Shown here: positions 25,220 through 33,688 of the stretch, one piece after another
How positions within the stretch are numbered: the first letter of the stretch is position 1
Layout of the letters: every line of letters begins with the position of its first letter
Assembly (NCBI RefSeq): GCF_902506575.1
Contig: NZ_LR732544.1
Span: 3,023,136 to 3,064,899 of the forward strand
DNA: 41,764 bases
From: Streptomyces mexicanus
GTDB lineage: Bacteria; Actinomycetota; Actinomycetes; Streptomycetales; Streptomycetaceae
Reading direction: 5' to 3'
Position numbers and translations under genes: made by a program
Notes under the pieces: model-generated
Databases searched by the model: none
The model's input: the letters and a program-made list of their open reading frames with translations, nothing else
Told to the model about the DNA's origin: nothing

Positions 25220-26985
25220 GCCTCGCCGACGCCGTGGCCCACCTCGACCCCGGGCACTGGGAGCGGGCGAACCGGCTGCTGATACGCAAGGCGCTCGCCG
25301 AGTTCGCGCACGAGCGCCTGATCACCCCCGAGCGGGAGGGCGACGGCTGGGCCGTCCACGGCGACGACGGCCTGACCCGCTACCGCTTCACCGCCACCCG
25401 CCGCGCCCTGGACCACTGGCAGGTGGACGCCGACTCCGTCACCCGCCACCGCGACGGCGCCGCACTGCCGCTGGACGCCCTGGAGTTCTTCCTGGAGTTC
25501 AAGGACACGCTCGGGCTGAGCGAGACGATCCTGCCGGTGTACCTGGAGGAGATCTCCTCCACCCTGGCGAGCACCTGCTACAAGCTCACCAAGCCGCGGG
25601 TGACCTCCGCCGAGCTGGCCCGCGGCGGCTTCCAGGACATCGAGACCGGCATGACCGAGGGCCACCCCTGCTTCGTCGCCAACAACGGCCGGCTCGGCTT
25701 CGGCGTCCACGACTATCTGTCCTACGCCCCCGAGACCGCGAGCCCGGTGCGGCTGGTGTGGCTGGCCGCGCACCGCTCGCGGGCGGCGTTCACGGCCGGC
25801 GCCGGCATCGAGTACGGGTCCTTCCTGCGGCAGGAGCTGGGCGAGGAGACCGTCGAGCGGTTCCACGGCGTGCTGCGCGCGCAGGGCCTGGACCCGGCCG
25901 ACTACCTGCTCATCCCCGTCCACCCCTGGCAGTGGTGGAACAAGCTCGCCGTCACCTTCGCCGCCGAGGTCGCCAGGAAGCACCTGGTGTGCCTGGGCGA
26001 GGGCGAGGACGCCTACCTGGCCCAGCAGTCCGTCCGGACCTTCTTCAACACCTCGCACCCCGAGAAGCACTACGTCAAGACCGCCCTGTCCGTGCTCAAC
26101 ATGGGCTTCATGCGCGGCCTGTCCGCCGCCTACATGGAGGCCACGCCCGCCATCAACGACTGGCTGGCCCGGCTGATCGACGCCGACCCCGTGCTGAAGT
26201 CCACGGGGCTGAGCATCCTGCGGGAGCGGGCGGCCGTGGGCTACCGGCACCTGGAGTACGAGCGGGCCACCGACCGGTACTCGCCCTACCGCAAGATGCT
26301 CGCCGCGCTGTGGCGGGAGAGCCCGGTGCCGTCCCTGGAGGAGGGCGAGCAACTGGCGACGATGGCCTCGCTGCTGCACGTGGACCACGAGGGCCACGGC
26401 TTCGCGGCCGCGCTGATCGAACGCTCCGGCCTGGCCCCCACCGAGTGGCTGCGGCACTACCTGCGCGCCTACTACACGCCGCTGCTGCACAGCTTCTACG
26501 CCTACGACCTGGCGTTCATGCCGCACGGCGAGAACACGATCCTGGTGCTGAGGGACGGGGTGGTGCGGCGGGCGATCTACAAGGACATCGCCGAGGAGAT
26601 CGTGGTGATGGACCCCGACGCGGCGCTGCCGCCCGAGGTCGCGCGGATCCGGGCCGAGGTCCCCGAGGACATGAAGCTGCTGTCGGTCTTCACGGACGTC
26701 TTCGACTGCTTCTTCCGCTTCCTCGCCGCGCAGCTGGCCGCCGAGGGCGTGGTCACCGAGGAGGCCTTCTGGCGCACGGTCGCCGAGGTCACCCGCGCCT
26801 ACCAGGAGGCCAACCCGCACCTCGCCGACCGCTTCCGCCGGTACGACGTGTTCGCCCCGGAGTTCGCGCTGTCCTGCCTGAACCGGCTGCAACTGCGCGA
26901 CAACCGGCAGATGGTGGACCTGGCCGATCCGTCGGGCGCGCTGCAGCTGGTGGGCACCCTGCGCAACCCGATCGCCGGGCTGTAG
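25216..26985 (+). CDS. desD: NIS siderophore synthetase DesD
   Basis: ATP-dependent, NRPS-independent siderophore synthetase (IucA/IucC family), 589 aa, which trimerises and macrocyclises hydroxamate units to desferrioxamine E or B. Seen: STLASTCYKLTKPRVTSAEL (ATP-binding), GHPCFVANNGRLGFG, IPVHPWQWWNKL, RTFFNTSHPEKHYVKTALSVLNMGFMRGL and the C-terminal FhuF-like/palm region with LRAYYTPLLHSFYAYDLAFMPHGENTILVL. Final gene of the operon, followed by a strong hairpin. Confidence 0.96.
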   Translation: MSLADAVAHLDPGHWERANRLLIRKALAEFAHERLITPEREGDGWAVHGDDGLTRYRFTATRRALDHWQVDADSVTRHRDGAALPLDALEFFLEFKDTLGLSETILPVYLEEISSTLASTCYKLTKPRVTSAELARGGFQDIETGMTEGHPCFVANNGRLGFGVHDYLSYAPETASPVRLVWLAAHRSRAAFTAGAGIEYGSFLRQELGEETVERFHGVLRAQGLDPADYLLIPVHPWQWWNKLAVTFAAEVARKHLVCLGEGEDAYLAQQSVRTFFNTSHPEKHYVKTALSVLNMGFMRGLSAAYMEATPAINDWLARLIDADPVLKSTGLSILRERAAVGYRHLEYERATDRYSPYRKMLAALWRESPVPSLEEGEQLATMASLLHVDHEGHGFAAALIERSGLAPTEWLRHYLRAYYTPLLHSFYAYDLAFMPHGENTILVLRDGVVRRAIYKDIAEEIVVMDPDAALPPEVARIRAEVPEDMKLLSVFTDVFDCFFRFLAAQLAAEGVVTEEAFWRTVAEVTRAYQEANPHLADRFRRYDVFAPEFALSCLNRLQLRDNRQMVDLADPSGALQLVGTLRNPIAGL

Positions 26986-27007
26986 GGCGCAGGGCCGCGG
27001 ACACGGG

Positions 27008-27042
27008 CGGGCGCCCCGCGGTACGGTCCCGCGGGGCGCCCG
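27008..27042. terminator. Bidirectional terminator between desD and hexosaminidase gene
   Basis: Perfect 14-bp inverted repeat (27008-27021 with 27029-27042), loop TACGGTC, all G/C in the stem. It sits between convergent genes and can serve both strands. Confidence 0.9.
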
Positions 27043-27059
27043 TCGGTGTGCGGCAGGGG

Positions 27060-28685
27060 TCAGCTGCTCGGCCAGGGCACCTGCGGCGAGCGGTAGTAGC
27101 CGATGCCCAGGGCGTCCCAGCGGGGCGCCTGCGCGGCCAGCCGCGTCCTGTAGGTGTCCCAGTCGTGCGTGGCGGCCGGCGACCAGCCCAGCTCGGCGGC
27201 GCCGGGCAGCCGCGGGAAGGCCATGTAGTCGAGCTGGTCGGAGGTGGACAGCGTCTCGGTCCACATCGGGGCCTCGACGCCCTTGACCGCGGAGGCGGGC
27301 ACGCCCGGCAGGTAGCTGCCCGGGTCCCAGTCGTAGGAGCGCTGCACCTCGACGTAGCCGGCCCAGGCCAGGCCCAGCGGGGTGTCCTTGGTGTACTTCA
27401 TGTCCAGGTAGATCCGGTCGGCCGGGGCCAGGATCAGCCCGGTGCCGTTCTGCGCGGCCTGGGCGACCTGCTGCTTCTCGGCGGCGCTGGTGGAGTCCAG
27501 GCCCCAGTACTGGGCGAGAGCGCCCTTGACCGGGGTGGCGGCGGTCAGCTGGTGCCAGCCGATGACCGTCTTGCCGTACTTGGCGACGATCGGCTGGACC
27601 CGGTCCATGAACTTCACGTAGTCGTCGTGGCTGGTGGAGTGGGCCTCGTCGCCGCCGATGTGCAGGTAGCGGCCGGGGGTGAGGGCGGCCACCTCGCGGA
27701 TGACGTCGTCGAGGAAGGTGTAGGTGATGTCCTTGCCCACGCACAGGGAGCTGAAGCCGACCTTGGTGCCGGTGTAGAGCGGGGGTGCCACGCCGTCGCA
27801 GTTGAGGTCGGCGTAGGAGGCGAGGGCGGCGTTGGTGTGGCTGGGGGTGTCGATCTCGGGGATCACCTCCAGGTAGCGGGAGGCGGCGTAGCGGACGATC
27901 TCCCGGTAGTCGTCCTTGGTGTAGTAGCCGCCCTGGCCGCCGCCGACCTGGGTGGAGCCGCCGTAGGTGGCCAGGCGCGGCCAGGAGTCGATGGCGATGC
28001 GCCAGCCCTGGTCGTCGCTGAGGTGCAGGTGCAGCTTGTTGACCTTGTACAGGGCGGCTTCGTCGATGTACCGCTTGACCTGGGCGACGGTCAGGAAGTG
28101 CCGGGAGACGTCGAGCATGACGCCGCGGTAGGCGTAGCGCGGGCTGTCCTGGACGGTGCCGCCGGCGACCAGCCAGGGGCCGGGCTGCACGGTCTTCTTC
28201 TCGATCGCGGCGGGCAGCAGCTGGCGCAGGGTCTGCACGCCGTGGAACAGGCCGGCCGGTGCGGTCGCGGTGATCGTCACCCCGCCGGCGCGGCTGTCGA
28301 GGCGGTAGCCCTCGGGGCCGTAGGGGCCGCCCTTCGCCAGCTTCAGCCGGATCCCGGCCGGTCCGGACGTGGTCAGCGGCAGCCGGTAGCCGGTCGAGGG
28401 CCGCAGGACGTCCGCGAGGTAGGCGCCGACGCGGCGGGCCTCGCCGCCGCCGTCGACGCGGATGCGGGTGGCGGCCGTGATGCGGTACGGGCTGCCGCCC
28501 TCCCGCACCGCGGCCGGTGCCGGGATCACCCGGCCCAGCGGGGTCGCGGCCTGCGCGCCGCCCGTGCCGGGCGCGGCGCCAGCGGTGACGGCCCCGGCCG
28601 CGGCCACCAGCAGCAGCGAACCGAGGACGCGGGCCAATCGGGTGGTACGGAGGTTGCGGGGAGTCGTGCTGTGGTGCCGTCTCAC
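27060..28685 (-). CDS. Secreted beta-N-acetylhexosaminidase (GH20)
   Basis: Exported glycoside hydrolase family 20 enzyme, 541 aa, removing terminal GlcNAc (or GalNAc) from chitin or peptidoglycan oligosaccharides. N-terminal Sec signal (RRHHSTTPRNLRTTRLARVLGS, then a hydrophobic run ending AGGAQAA). GH20b domain about 45-165; catalytic barrel with LHLHLSDDQGWRIAIDSWPRL, YLEVIPEIDTPSHTNAAL and the HIGGDEAH motif, in which Asp346-Glu347 form the substrate-assisted catalytic pair. Start is the GTG at 28685 with AAGGGAG upstream. The DasR-like site upstream suggests induction by amino sugars. Near-neighbour glmS strengthens the GlcNAc theme. Confidence 0.95.
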   Translation of the reverse strand: MRRHHSTTPRNLRTTRLARVLGSLLLVAAAGAVTAGAAPGTGGAQAATPLGRVIPAPAAVREGGSPYRITAATRIRVDGGGEARRVGAYLADVLRPSTGYRLPLTTSGPAGIRLKLAKGGPYGPEGYRLDSRAGGVTITATAPAGLFHGVQTLRQLLPAAIEKKTVQPGPWLVAGGTVQDSPRYAYRGVMLDVSRHFLTVAQVKRYIDEAALYKVNKLHLHLSDDQGWRIAIDSWPRLATYGGSTQVGGGQGGYYTKDDYREIVRYAASRYLEVIPEIDTPSHTNAALASYADLNCDGVAPPLYTGTKVGFSSLCVGKDITYTFLDDVIREVAALTPGRYLHIGGDEAHSTSHDDYVKFMDRVQPIVAKYGKTVIGWHQLTAATPVKGALAQYWGLDSTSAAEKQQVAQAAQNGTGLILAPADRIYLDMKYTKDTPLGLAWAGYVEVQRSYDWDPGSYLPGVPASAVKGVEAPMWTETLSTSDQLDYMAFPRLPGAAELGWSPAATHDWDTYRTRLAAQAPRWDALGIGYYRSPQVPWPSS

Positions 28686-28726
28686 ATGCGCTCCCTTCAC
28701 ACGAGGATCGGGGCCGCTGGGCCCCG

Positions 28727-28742
28727 ACGGGTATAGACCACT
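28727..28742 (-). promoter_or_regulatory. DasR-responsive element (dre) upstream of hexosaminidase gene
   Basis: On the minus strand AGTGGTCTATACCCGT, matching the DasR consensus AGTGGTCTAGACCACT in the left half perfectly and at all but three positions overall. Located 42-57 bases upstream of the GTG. DasR is the GntR-family GlcNAc sensor that represses chitin and GlcNAc utilisation genes, so this placement is functionally coherent. Confidence 0.75.
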
Positions 28743-28772
28743 CTCTCGCAGAACTGGTGAAACAATCCCTCC

Positions 28773-29681
28773 ATGGCGGAAATCCTCCAGAAGGACGGCA
28801 CCTGGACGTTCGACGGCGACGTCCTGCGCCTGACCCCCGGGCGGGACCGCGCTGTGAGCCTGCTGCGCCAGGCGCTGGGCGAACTGACCGTACCGCTGCG
28901 CGCGTTGGCGGGCATCTCGTTCGAGCAGGGCAAGAAGGCGGGGCGGCTCAGGCTGCGGCTGCGCGACGGCGCCGATCCGCTGCTGCTGGCGACCGGGGGA
29001 CGGCTGACCGAGCCGCACGACCCCTACCAGCTGCTGGTGGAGCCCGGCCGGTACGGCGTCGCCGAGTACTTCGTGGACGAGGTGCGCAGCGCCCTGCTGC
29101 TGGAGCAGGTTTCACCCGATCCGGTGACGGAGTATCTGCTCCCCGGGCCGGCGCTGCCGGTGTCGGTGTCCGCCGGGGACGGCACGGCGGGCTTCGACGG
29201 CGAGCAGATCCGGCTGGAGTGGAACTGGAAGACGGAGGACTCCAAGGCCGCGGGCGGCCCCCGCACGCTGGCGCTCGCGGACATCACCGCGGTGGAGTGG
29301 TGGCCCGCGGTGGGCCTGGAGAACGGCTGTCTGCGCTTCTCGGTGCGCGGCGTGTCCGCCACGACCCCGCCGAAGTACGACCCGCACGCGGTGGAGCTGT
29401 GGGGTTTCAAGAAGGACCCGCTGATGGCGCTGGTCGCCGCGGCCGTGCAGGCGCGGCTGCCGCACCCGGCCGCGCCCGCCGCACCCCAGGGGCGCGGGGA
29501 GGCCGGGCGGCGGGCGGTGGAGGCGGCCGGGCCCGGGGTGCCGGGGCAGCGCGCGCCCGTCGAGGACGATCACGACGCGCTGCTGCGGCGGCTGCGCGAG
29601 CTGGGCGAGCTGCACCGCGCGGGGGTGCTCACCGAGGAGGAGTTCACGCTGGCGAAGCAGGCGGTCCTCAAGCGCATGTGA
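28773..29681 (+). CDS. DUF4429 domain protein with C-terminal SHOCT domain
   Basis: Cytosolic protein of unknown role, 302 aa. Two DUF4429-like modules can be read: about 1-85 (WTFDGDVLRLTPGR ... LRALAGISFEQGKKAGRLRLRLRDG) and about 135-225 (AGFDGEQIRLEWNWKTEDS ... LALADITAVEWWPAVGLENGCLRFSVRG), resembling PH-like beta folds. An Ala/Pro/Gly-rich linker leads to a SHOCT motif at the end (LLRRLRELGELHRAGVLTEEEFTLAKQAVL), a short helical oligomerisation element. No signal peptide. Divergent from the hexosaminidase gene, so the short promoter with the dre site may affect both. Confidence 0.8.
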   Translation: MAEILQKDGTWTFDGDVLRLTPGRDRAVSLLRQALGELTVPLRALAGISFEQGKKAGRLRLRLRDGADPLLLATGGRLTEPHDPYQLLVEPGRYGVAEYFVDEVRSALLLEQVSPDPVTEYLLPGPALPVSVSAGDGTAGFDGEQIRLEWNWKTEDSKAAGGPRTLALADITAVEWWPAVGLENGCLRFSVRGVSATTPPKYDPHAVELWGFKKDPLMALVAAAVQARLPHPAAPAAPQGRGEAGRRAVEAAGPGVPGQRAPVEDDHDALLRRLRELGELHRAGVLTEEEFTLAKQAVLKRM

Positions 29682-29703
29682 GGACCGCCCGCCGCGGCGG
29701 GCG
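29661..29703. terminator. Overlapping hairpins between convergent DUF4429 and phosphatase genes
   Basis: A 10-bp perfect stem (29661-29670 with 29679-29688, loop AGCGCATG) spans the end of the DUF4429 gene and includes its stop codon. It overlaps an 18-bp perfect palindrome at 29686-29703 that ends at the last base before the convergent phosphatase's stop. The two structures compete and could terminate both transcripts. Confidence 0.65.
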
Positions 29704-31287
29704 TCACTTCGCCCGGCGGGCCACCGTGAAGTGGTCGACCTGCTCGCCGGTCTCGGCGATGCCGCGCACGGTCAGCGTGGCGTAGCGGCCCTTGGCGGCC
29801 GGGGTGACGTCCACGCGCAGGAAGGAGTAGTCGAGGTAGCGCACGCGCGACCAGGCGACGCTCTCCTGCTGCCGGGCGCCGTCCTTGAGGCAGACGAAGG
29901 AGGACACGGAGTCGATGTCCTTCTCGTGGCCCTCGTAGGTCTGGTCGGCGCTGAAGGCGTACAGGCTCTTGCCGGCCGCGCCTGCGGTGACGTAGACGAC
30001 GCCGTCGGTCTCGGGGTAGGCGGTGCCCCCGATCGGCAGCTTCTTGGTGACCTTGTCGCCCTTGAGGACGTCGGTGCGCTCGTAGACGTGGTTGTGTCCG
30101 TTGATGACCAGGTCCACGGTGTACTTCTCGAACAGCGGCACCCACTCCTGGCGCACGCCGCCCTCGGAGGCGTGCGCGGTGGAGGTGCAGTAGGCGCAGT
30201 GGTGGAAGAAGACGACGACGAAGTCGACGTCCTTCGACGCCCGGAACTTCTTCAGCTGCGCTTCGAGCCACTTCGTCTGGGTTCCGCCGGAGATACCCAG
30301 GTTCGCCGGGATCTCGAAGGAGACGTCGTTGGCGTCGAGGGAGATGACGGCGGTGTTGCCGTAGACGAAGGAGTAGACGCCCGGCAGGTTCTTCTTGTCG
30401 GGGCCGTTGTCCGGCAGGGTCCAGCGGGCCTCCTCGCCGCCGTAGCCGTTGGGCGAGTACCAGGCCTCCATGTCGTGGTTGCCGTAGGAGACCATCCACG
30501 GCACCTGCTTGGCGACGGACTCGGTCTGGTACAGGAACTGGTCCCACACGCGGGAGTCGAAGCCGGTGTCGGAGGTCTTGCCCTGGCCGGCCGGGTCGCC
30601 GTAGGCGATGTCGCCGGCGTGCAGGTGGAACGCCGGGTCCTGGCCGAGGATCAGGGCGTCGTTGGCCAGGCCGTGGTAGCTGACGCCCTGGTCGCCGAAG
30701 GCGGTGAAGGTGAACGGCGCCTTGTGGGCGGGGGCGGTGGTGAAGGTGCCCAGGGTGCCCAGCAGGTGGCGTTCGGCGGGGTCGAAGCCCTGGTGGCCGA
30801 CGCCGTAGTAGTACGTCTTGCCCGGGCGCAGGTTGGTCAGCTTGGCGTGCAGGTAGTACTGGGTGCGGTCGCCGCTGGCGCCGACGCCGGCCGGGGTGTA
30901 GAGGGTGCGGACCTCGGCGGGGATCTTCCGGGACAGGTCCCAGGGGCTCGCGCCGATGCGGATGAAGGGGTTCTTGACGGCGACCGGCACCTGCCAGGAG
31001 ACGGTGATCTCGGTGCGCGGGTCGTTGCCGTAGGCGAGGTGGCGGCCGAAGGGCGCGACGAGGGCGCCGTCGACGTGCTCGGTGGCCGGGGCGGTGCGCT
31101 GGGTGGGGACTGCCGCCTGCGCGGTGGCGCCCGTCACATACGCGCCACCGGCGACGGCGCCGAGGGTGACCGCGCCGCCCCTGATCATCGTGCGGCGCGA
31201 GAATCTGGCGCGCAGGTACTCGTGCTGCTCGGCCATGCTCATGCGCTCGGCGAGCTTCTCGGGAACTCCCATGCGTGGAATGTCCAT
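29704..31287 (-). CDS. Tat-exported purple acid phosphatase-like metallophosphoesterase
   Basis: Secreted dinuclear-metal phosphoesterase, 527 aa. The N terminus carries a twin-arginine signal (FSRRTMIRGGAVTLGAVAGG, about 29-48) with cleavage near AQAA. A fibronectin-like purple acid phosphatase N domain follows (about 85-190), then the metallophosphatase core: FGDQGVSYHG, HAGDIAYGDP, VSYGNHDMEAW and NGHNHVYERT, containing the GD, GNHD and GHNH metal ligands. Releases inorganic phosphate from extracellular esters. Start chosen at ATG 31287; it lacks a strong ribosome site, and internal ATGs at 31272 or nearby are possible. A PHO-box-like direct repeat lies upstream. Confidence 0.9.
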   Translation of the reverse strand: MDIPRMGVPEKLAERMSMAEQHEYLRARFSRRTMIRGGAVTLGAVAGGAYVTGATAQAAVPTQRTAPATEHVDGALVAPFGRHLAYGNDPRTEITVSWQVPVAVKNPFIRIGASPWDLSRKIPAEVRTLYTPAGVGASGDRTQYYLHAKLTNLRPGKTYYYGVGHQGFDPAERHLLGTLGTFTTAPAHKAPFTFTAFGDQGVSYHGLANDALILGQDPAFHLHAGDIAYGDPAGQGKTSDTGFDSRVWDQFLYQTESVAKQVPWMVSYGNHDMEAWYSPNGYGGEEARWTLPDNGPDKKNLPGVYSFVYGNTAVISLDANDVSFEIPANLGISGGTQTKWLEAQLKKFRASKDVDFVVVFFHHCAYCTSTAHASEGGVRQEWVPLFEKYTVDLVINGHNHVYERTDVLKGDKVTKKLPIGGTAYPETDGVVYVTAGAAGKSLYAFSADQTYEGHEKDIDSVSSFVCLKDGARQQESVAWSRVRYLDYSFLRVDVTPAAKGRYATLTVRGIAETGEQVDHFTVARRAK

Positions 31288-31328
31288 GGCGTCTGAAAAT
31301 GGTCCACGCCCGCGACGGGACGCGGGAC

Positions 31329-31350
31329 GCCGTATGGACAGGATGCGAAC
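31329..31350 (-). promoter_or_regulatory. Candidate PHO box upstream of phosphatase gene
   Basis: On the minus strand two consecutive 11-nt units, GTTCGCATCCT and GTCCATACGGC, resemble the PhoP direct-repeat unit GTTCACCCGGC of Streptomyces. Located 42-63 bases before the phosphatase start. Each unit has several mismatches, so this is a suggestion supported mainly by the gene's function. Confidence 0.35.
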
Positions 31351-31437
31351 AGGAGTTCACAAGAGCCCCAACAGCCTCCTGCCCGAATTCGGGCAAGATT
31401 CTTGCGAAACTGTCCCCGGTACCCCAGGATCTACCGG

Positions 31438-31695
31438 GTGCACGACGAACTTGTTGATCATCTGACGCGCTCCACCCCGCTCAGCCGGGGCGAGGCGCTG
31501 CGCGTGATCCAGGACGTGCTCGCCTTCTTCGACGAGACGACCGAGGAGTTCGTCCGTCGCCGCCACCGCGAGCTGCAGGCCCAGGGCCTGGTGAACGCGG
31601 AGATCTTCGAACGGATCGGGGCGGACCTGAAGTACCGGACGGTGGCGCCGCCGGAGCTGTCCCTGCGGCAGCTGCGCCGCATCGTCTACGGCTGA
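31438..31695 (+). CDS. Small conserved-looking helical protein upstream of glmS
   Basis: Protein of 85 aa from the GTG at 31438 (VHDELVDHLTRSTPL); a longer form from 31402 adds 12 residues with poor codon usage. Very charged and probably all-helical: LSRGEALRVIQDVLAFFDETTEEFVRRRH, QAQGLVNAEIFERIGADL, LSLRQLRRIVYG. No signal peptide or membrane segment. Codon usage is typical. The ribosome site is weak. It lies 70 bases before glmS on the same strand and may share a transcript. I do not recognise a named family; similar short proteins seem to occur outside actinobacteria, from memory only. Confidence 0.7.
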   Translation: MHDELVDHLTRSTPLSRGEALRVIQDVLAFFDETTEEFVRRRHRELQAQGLVNAEIFERIGADLKYRTVAPPELSLRQLRRIVYG

Positions 31696-31765
31696 GGCGA
31701 CGCCTCGACCACGGACACCACCCACAGCCGGGCACCACGAAGGACCAGCGGAGGAATACAGCTCT

Positions 31766-33583
31766 ATGTGCGGAATCGTCGGATACATCGGCAAGCGTGA
31801 CGTCGCCCCGCTGCTCCTGGAGGGCCTGCAGCGCCTGGAGTACCGCGGCTACGACTCGGCGGGCATCGTCGTCACCTCGCCGAAGACGCCCGGCCTGAAG
31901 ATGGTCAAGGCCAAGGGCCGGGTGCGCGACCTGGAGGCGAAGGTCCCCGCGCGCTTCAAGGGCACCACCGGCATCGCCCACACCCGCTGGGCCACCCACG
32001 GCGCTCCCTCCGACGTGAACGCCCACCCGCACATGTCGGCCGACCACAAGGTCGCCGTCGTGCACAACGGCATCATCGACAACGCCGCCGACCTGCGCCG
32101 CAAGCTGGAGGCGGACGGGGTGGAGTTCCTCTCCGAGACCGACACCGAGGTGCTCACCCACCTCATCGCGCGCTCCGAGGCCGCCACGCTGGAGGAGAAG
32201 GTCCGCGCCGCCGTGCGCCTGGTCGAGGGCACCTACGGCATCGCCGTCATGCACGCCGACTTCCCCGACCGCATCGTGGTCGCCCGCAACGGCTCCCCGG
32301 TCGTGCTCGGCATCGGCGAGAAGGAGATGTTCGTCGCCTCCGACATCGCCGCGCTGGTCACCCACACCCGGCAGATCGTCACCCTCGACGACGGCGAGAT
32401 GGCCACCCTCACGGCCGACGACTTCCGCACCTACACCACCGAGGGCACCCGCACCACCGCCGAGCCCACCACCGTGGAGTGGGAGGCCGCCTCCTACGAC
32501 ATGGGCGGCCACGACACCTACATGCACAAGGAGATCCACGAGCAGGCCGAGGCCGTGGACCGGGTGCTGCGCGGCCGGATCGACGACCGGTTCGCCACCG
32601 TCCACCTGGGCGGCATCAACCTCGACGCCCGCGAGGCGCGCGCGGTGCGCCGGGTGAAGATCCTCGGCTGCGGCACCTCCTACCACGCGGGCATGATCGG
32701 CGCCCAGATGATCGAGGAGCTGGCCCGCATCCCCGCCGACGCCGAGCCGGCCTCCGAGTTCCGCTACCGCAACGCGGTCGTGGACCCCGACACGCTCTAC
32801 GTCGCCGTCTCCCAGTCCGGTGAGACCTACGACGTGCTCGCCGCCGTGCAGGAGCTGAAGCGCAAGGGCGCGCGCGTCCTCGGCGTGGTCAACGTGGTCG
32901 GCTCCGCCATCGCCCGCGAGGCCGACGGCGGCATCTACGTGCACGCCGGCCCCGAGGTGTGCGTGGTGTCCACCAAGTGCTTCACCAACACCTGCGTCGC
33001 CTTCGCGCTGCTCGCGCTGCACCTGGGCCGCATCCGCGACCTGTCGGTGCGCGACGGCAAGCGGATCATCGAGGGCCTGCGCAGGCTGCCCGAGCAGATC
33101 TCCGAGATCATGAAGCAGGAAGCGGAGATCGAGGAGCTGGCCAAGAGCTACGCCGACGCCCGCTCGATGCTCTTCATCGGCCGCGTCCGGGGCTACCCGG
33201 TGGCCCGCGAGGCCTCCCTGAAGCTCAAGGAGGTCTCCTACATCCACGCCGAGGCCTACCCGGCCTCCGAGCTCAAGCACGGCCCGCTGGCCCTGATCGA
33301 GCCCGCCCTGCCGACGGTGGCGATCGTGCCGGACGACGACCTGCTGGAGAAGAACCGCGCGGCCATGGAGGAGATCAAGGCCCGCAGCGGCAAGATCCTC
33401 GCCGTCGCCCACCAGGAGCAGGAGAAGGCCGACCGGACCATCGTGGTGCCGAAGAACGAGGACGAGCTGGACCCGATCCTGATGGGCATTCCGCTGCAAC
33501 TCCTCGCCTACCACACGGCGTTGGCCCTCGGCCGGGACATCGACAAGCCGCGGAACCTGGCGAAGTCGGTGACGGTGGAGTAA
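31766..33583 (+). CDS. glmS: Glutamine--fructose-6-phosphate aminotransferase (isomerising), GlmS
   Basis: Makes glucosamine-6-phosphate from fructose-6-phosphate and glutamine, the first committed step to UDP-GlcNAc for peptidoglycan; cytosolic, 605 aa. N-terminal Ntn glutaminase begins MCGIVGYIG with catalytic Cys exposed after Met removal, followed by HTRWATHG and HNGIIDN. Two SIS domains follow (ILGCGTSYHAG about 297, SQSGET about 350; second with LFIGRVRGYPVAREASLKLKEVSYIHAEAYPASELKHGPLALI). C terminus NLAKSVTVE is family-typical. No glmS ribozyme is seen in the short leader. Streptomyces often carry two glmS genes; the copy next to adpA is usually the second one. Confidence 0.96.
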   Translation: MCGIVGYIGKRDVAPLLLEGLQRLEYRGYDSAGIVVTSPKTPGLKMVKAKGRVRDLEAKVPARFKGTTGIAHTRWATHGAPSDVNAHPHMSADHKVAVVHNGIIDNAADLRRKLEADGVEFLSETDTEVLTHLIARSEAATLEEKVRAAVRLVEGTYGIAVMHADFPDRIVVARNGSPVVLGIGEKEMFVASDIAALVTHTRQIVTLDDGEMATLTADDFRTYTTEGTRTTAEPTTVEWEAASYDMGGHDTYMHKEIHEQAEAVDRVLRGRIDDRFATVHLGGINLDAREARAVRRVKILGCGTSYHAGMIGAQMIEELARIPADAEPASEFRYRNAVVDPDTLYVAVSQSGETYDVLAAVQELKRKGARVLGVVNVVGSAIAREADGGIYVHAGPEVCVVSTKCFTNTCVAFALLALHLGRIRDLSVRDGKRIIEGLRRLPEQISEIMKQEAEIEELAKSYADARSMLFIGRVRGYPVAREASLKLKEVSYIHAEAYPASELKHGPLALIEPALPTVAIVPDDDLLEKNRAAMEEIKARSGKILAVAHQEQEKADRTIVVPKNEDELDPILMGIPLQLLAYHTALALGRDIDKPRNLAKSVTVE

Positions 33584-33609
33584 CCGCCCCGCCCGACACG
33601 GGACATGAA

Positions 33610-33650
33610 CGACCCCCTGTGTGCCACCCGCACAGGGGGTCGCTTCTTCA
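33610..33650 (+). terminator. Rho-independent terminator after glmS
   Basis: 12-bp perfect stem (33610-33621 with 33631-33642), loop TGCCACCCG, followed by a pyrimidine-rich CTTCTTC. Between convergent glmS and the YaaH-family gene. Confidence 0.92.
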
Positions 33651-33688
33651 TGGGCCGGGGCCGCCCAGACCCCCGGCCCGGCACTGCC

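Noticed and set aside
31730..31766. glmS ribozyme in the glmS leader
   Set aside because: The gap is only 70 bases, much shorter than the ribozyme, and no matching core was seen; the ribozyme is mainly a Firmicutes feature.
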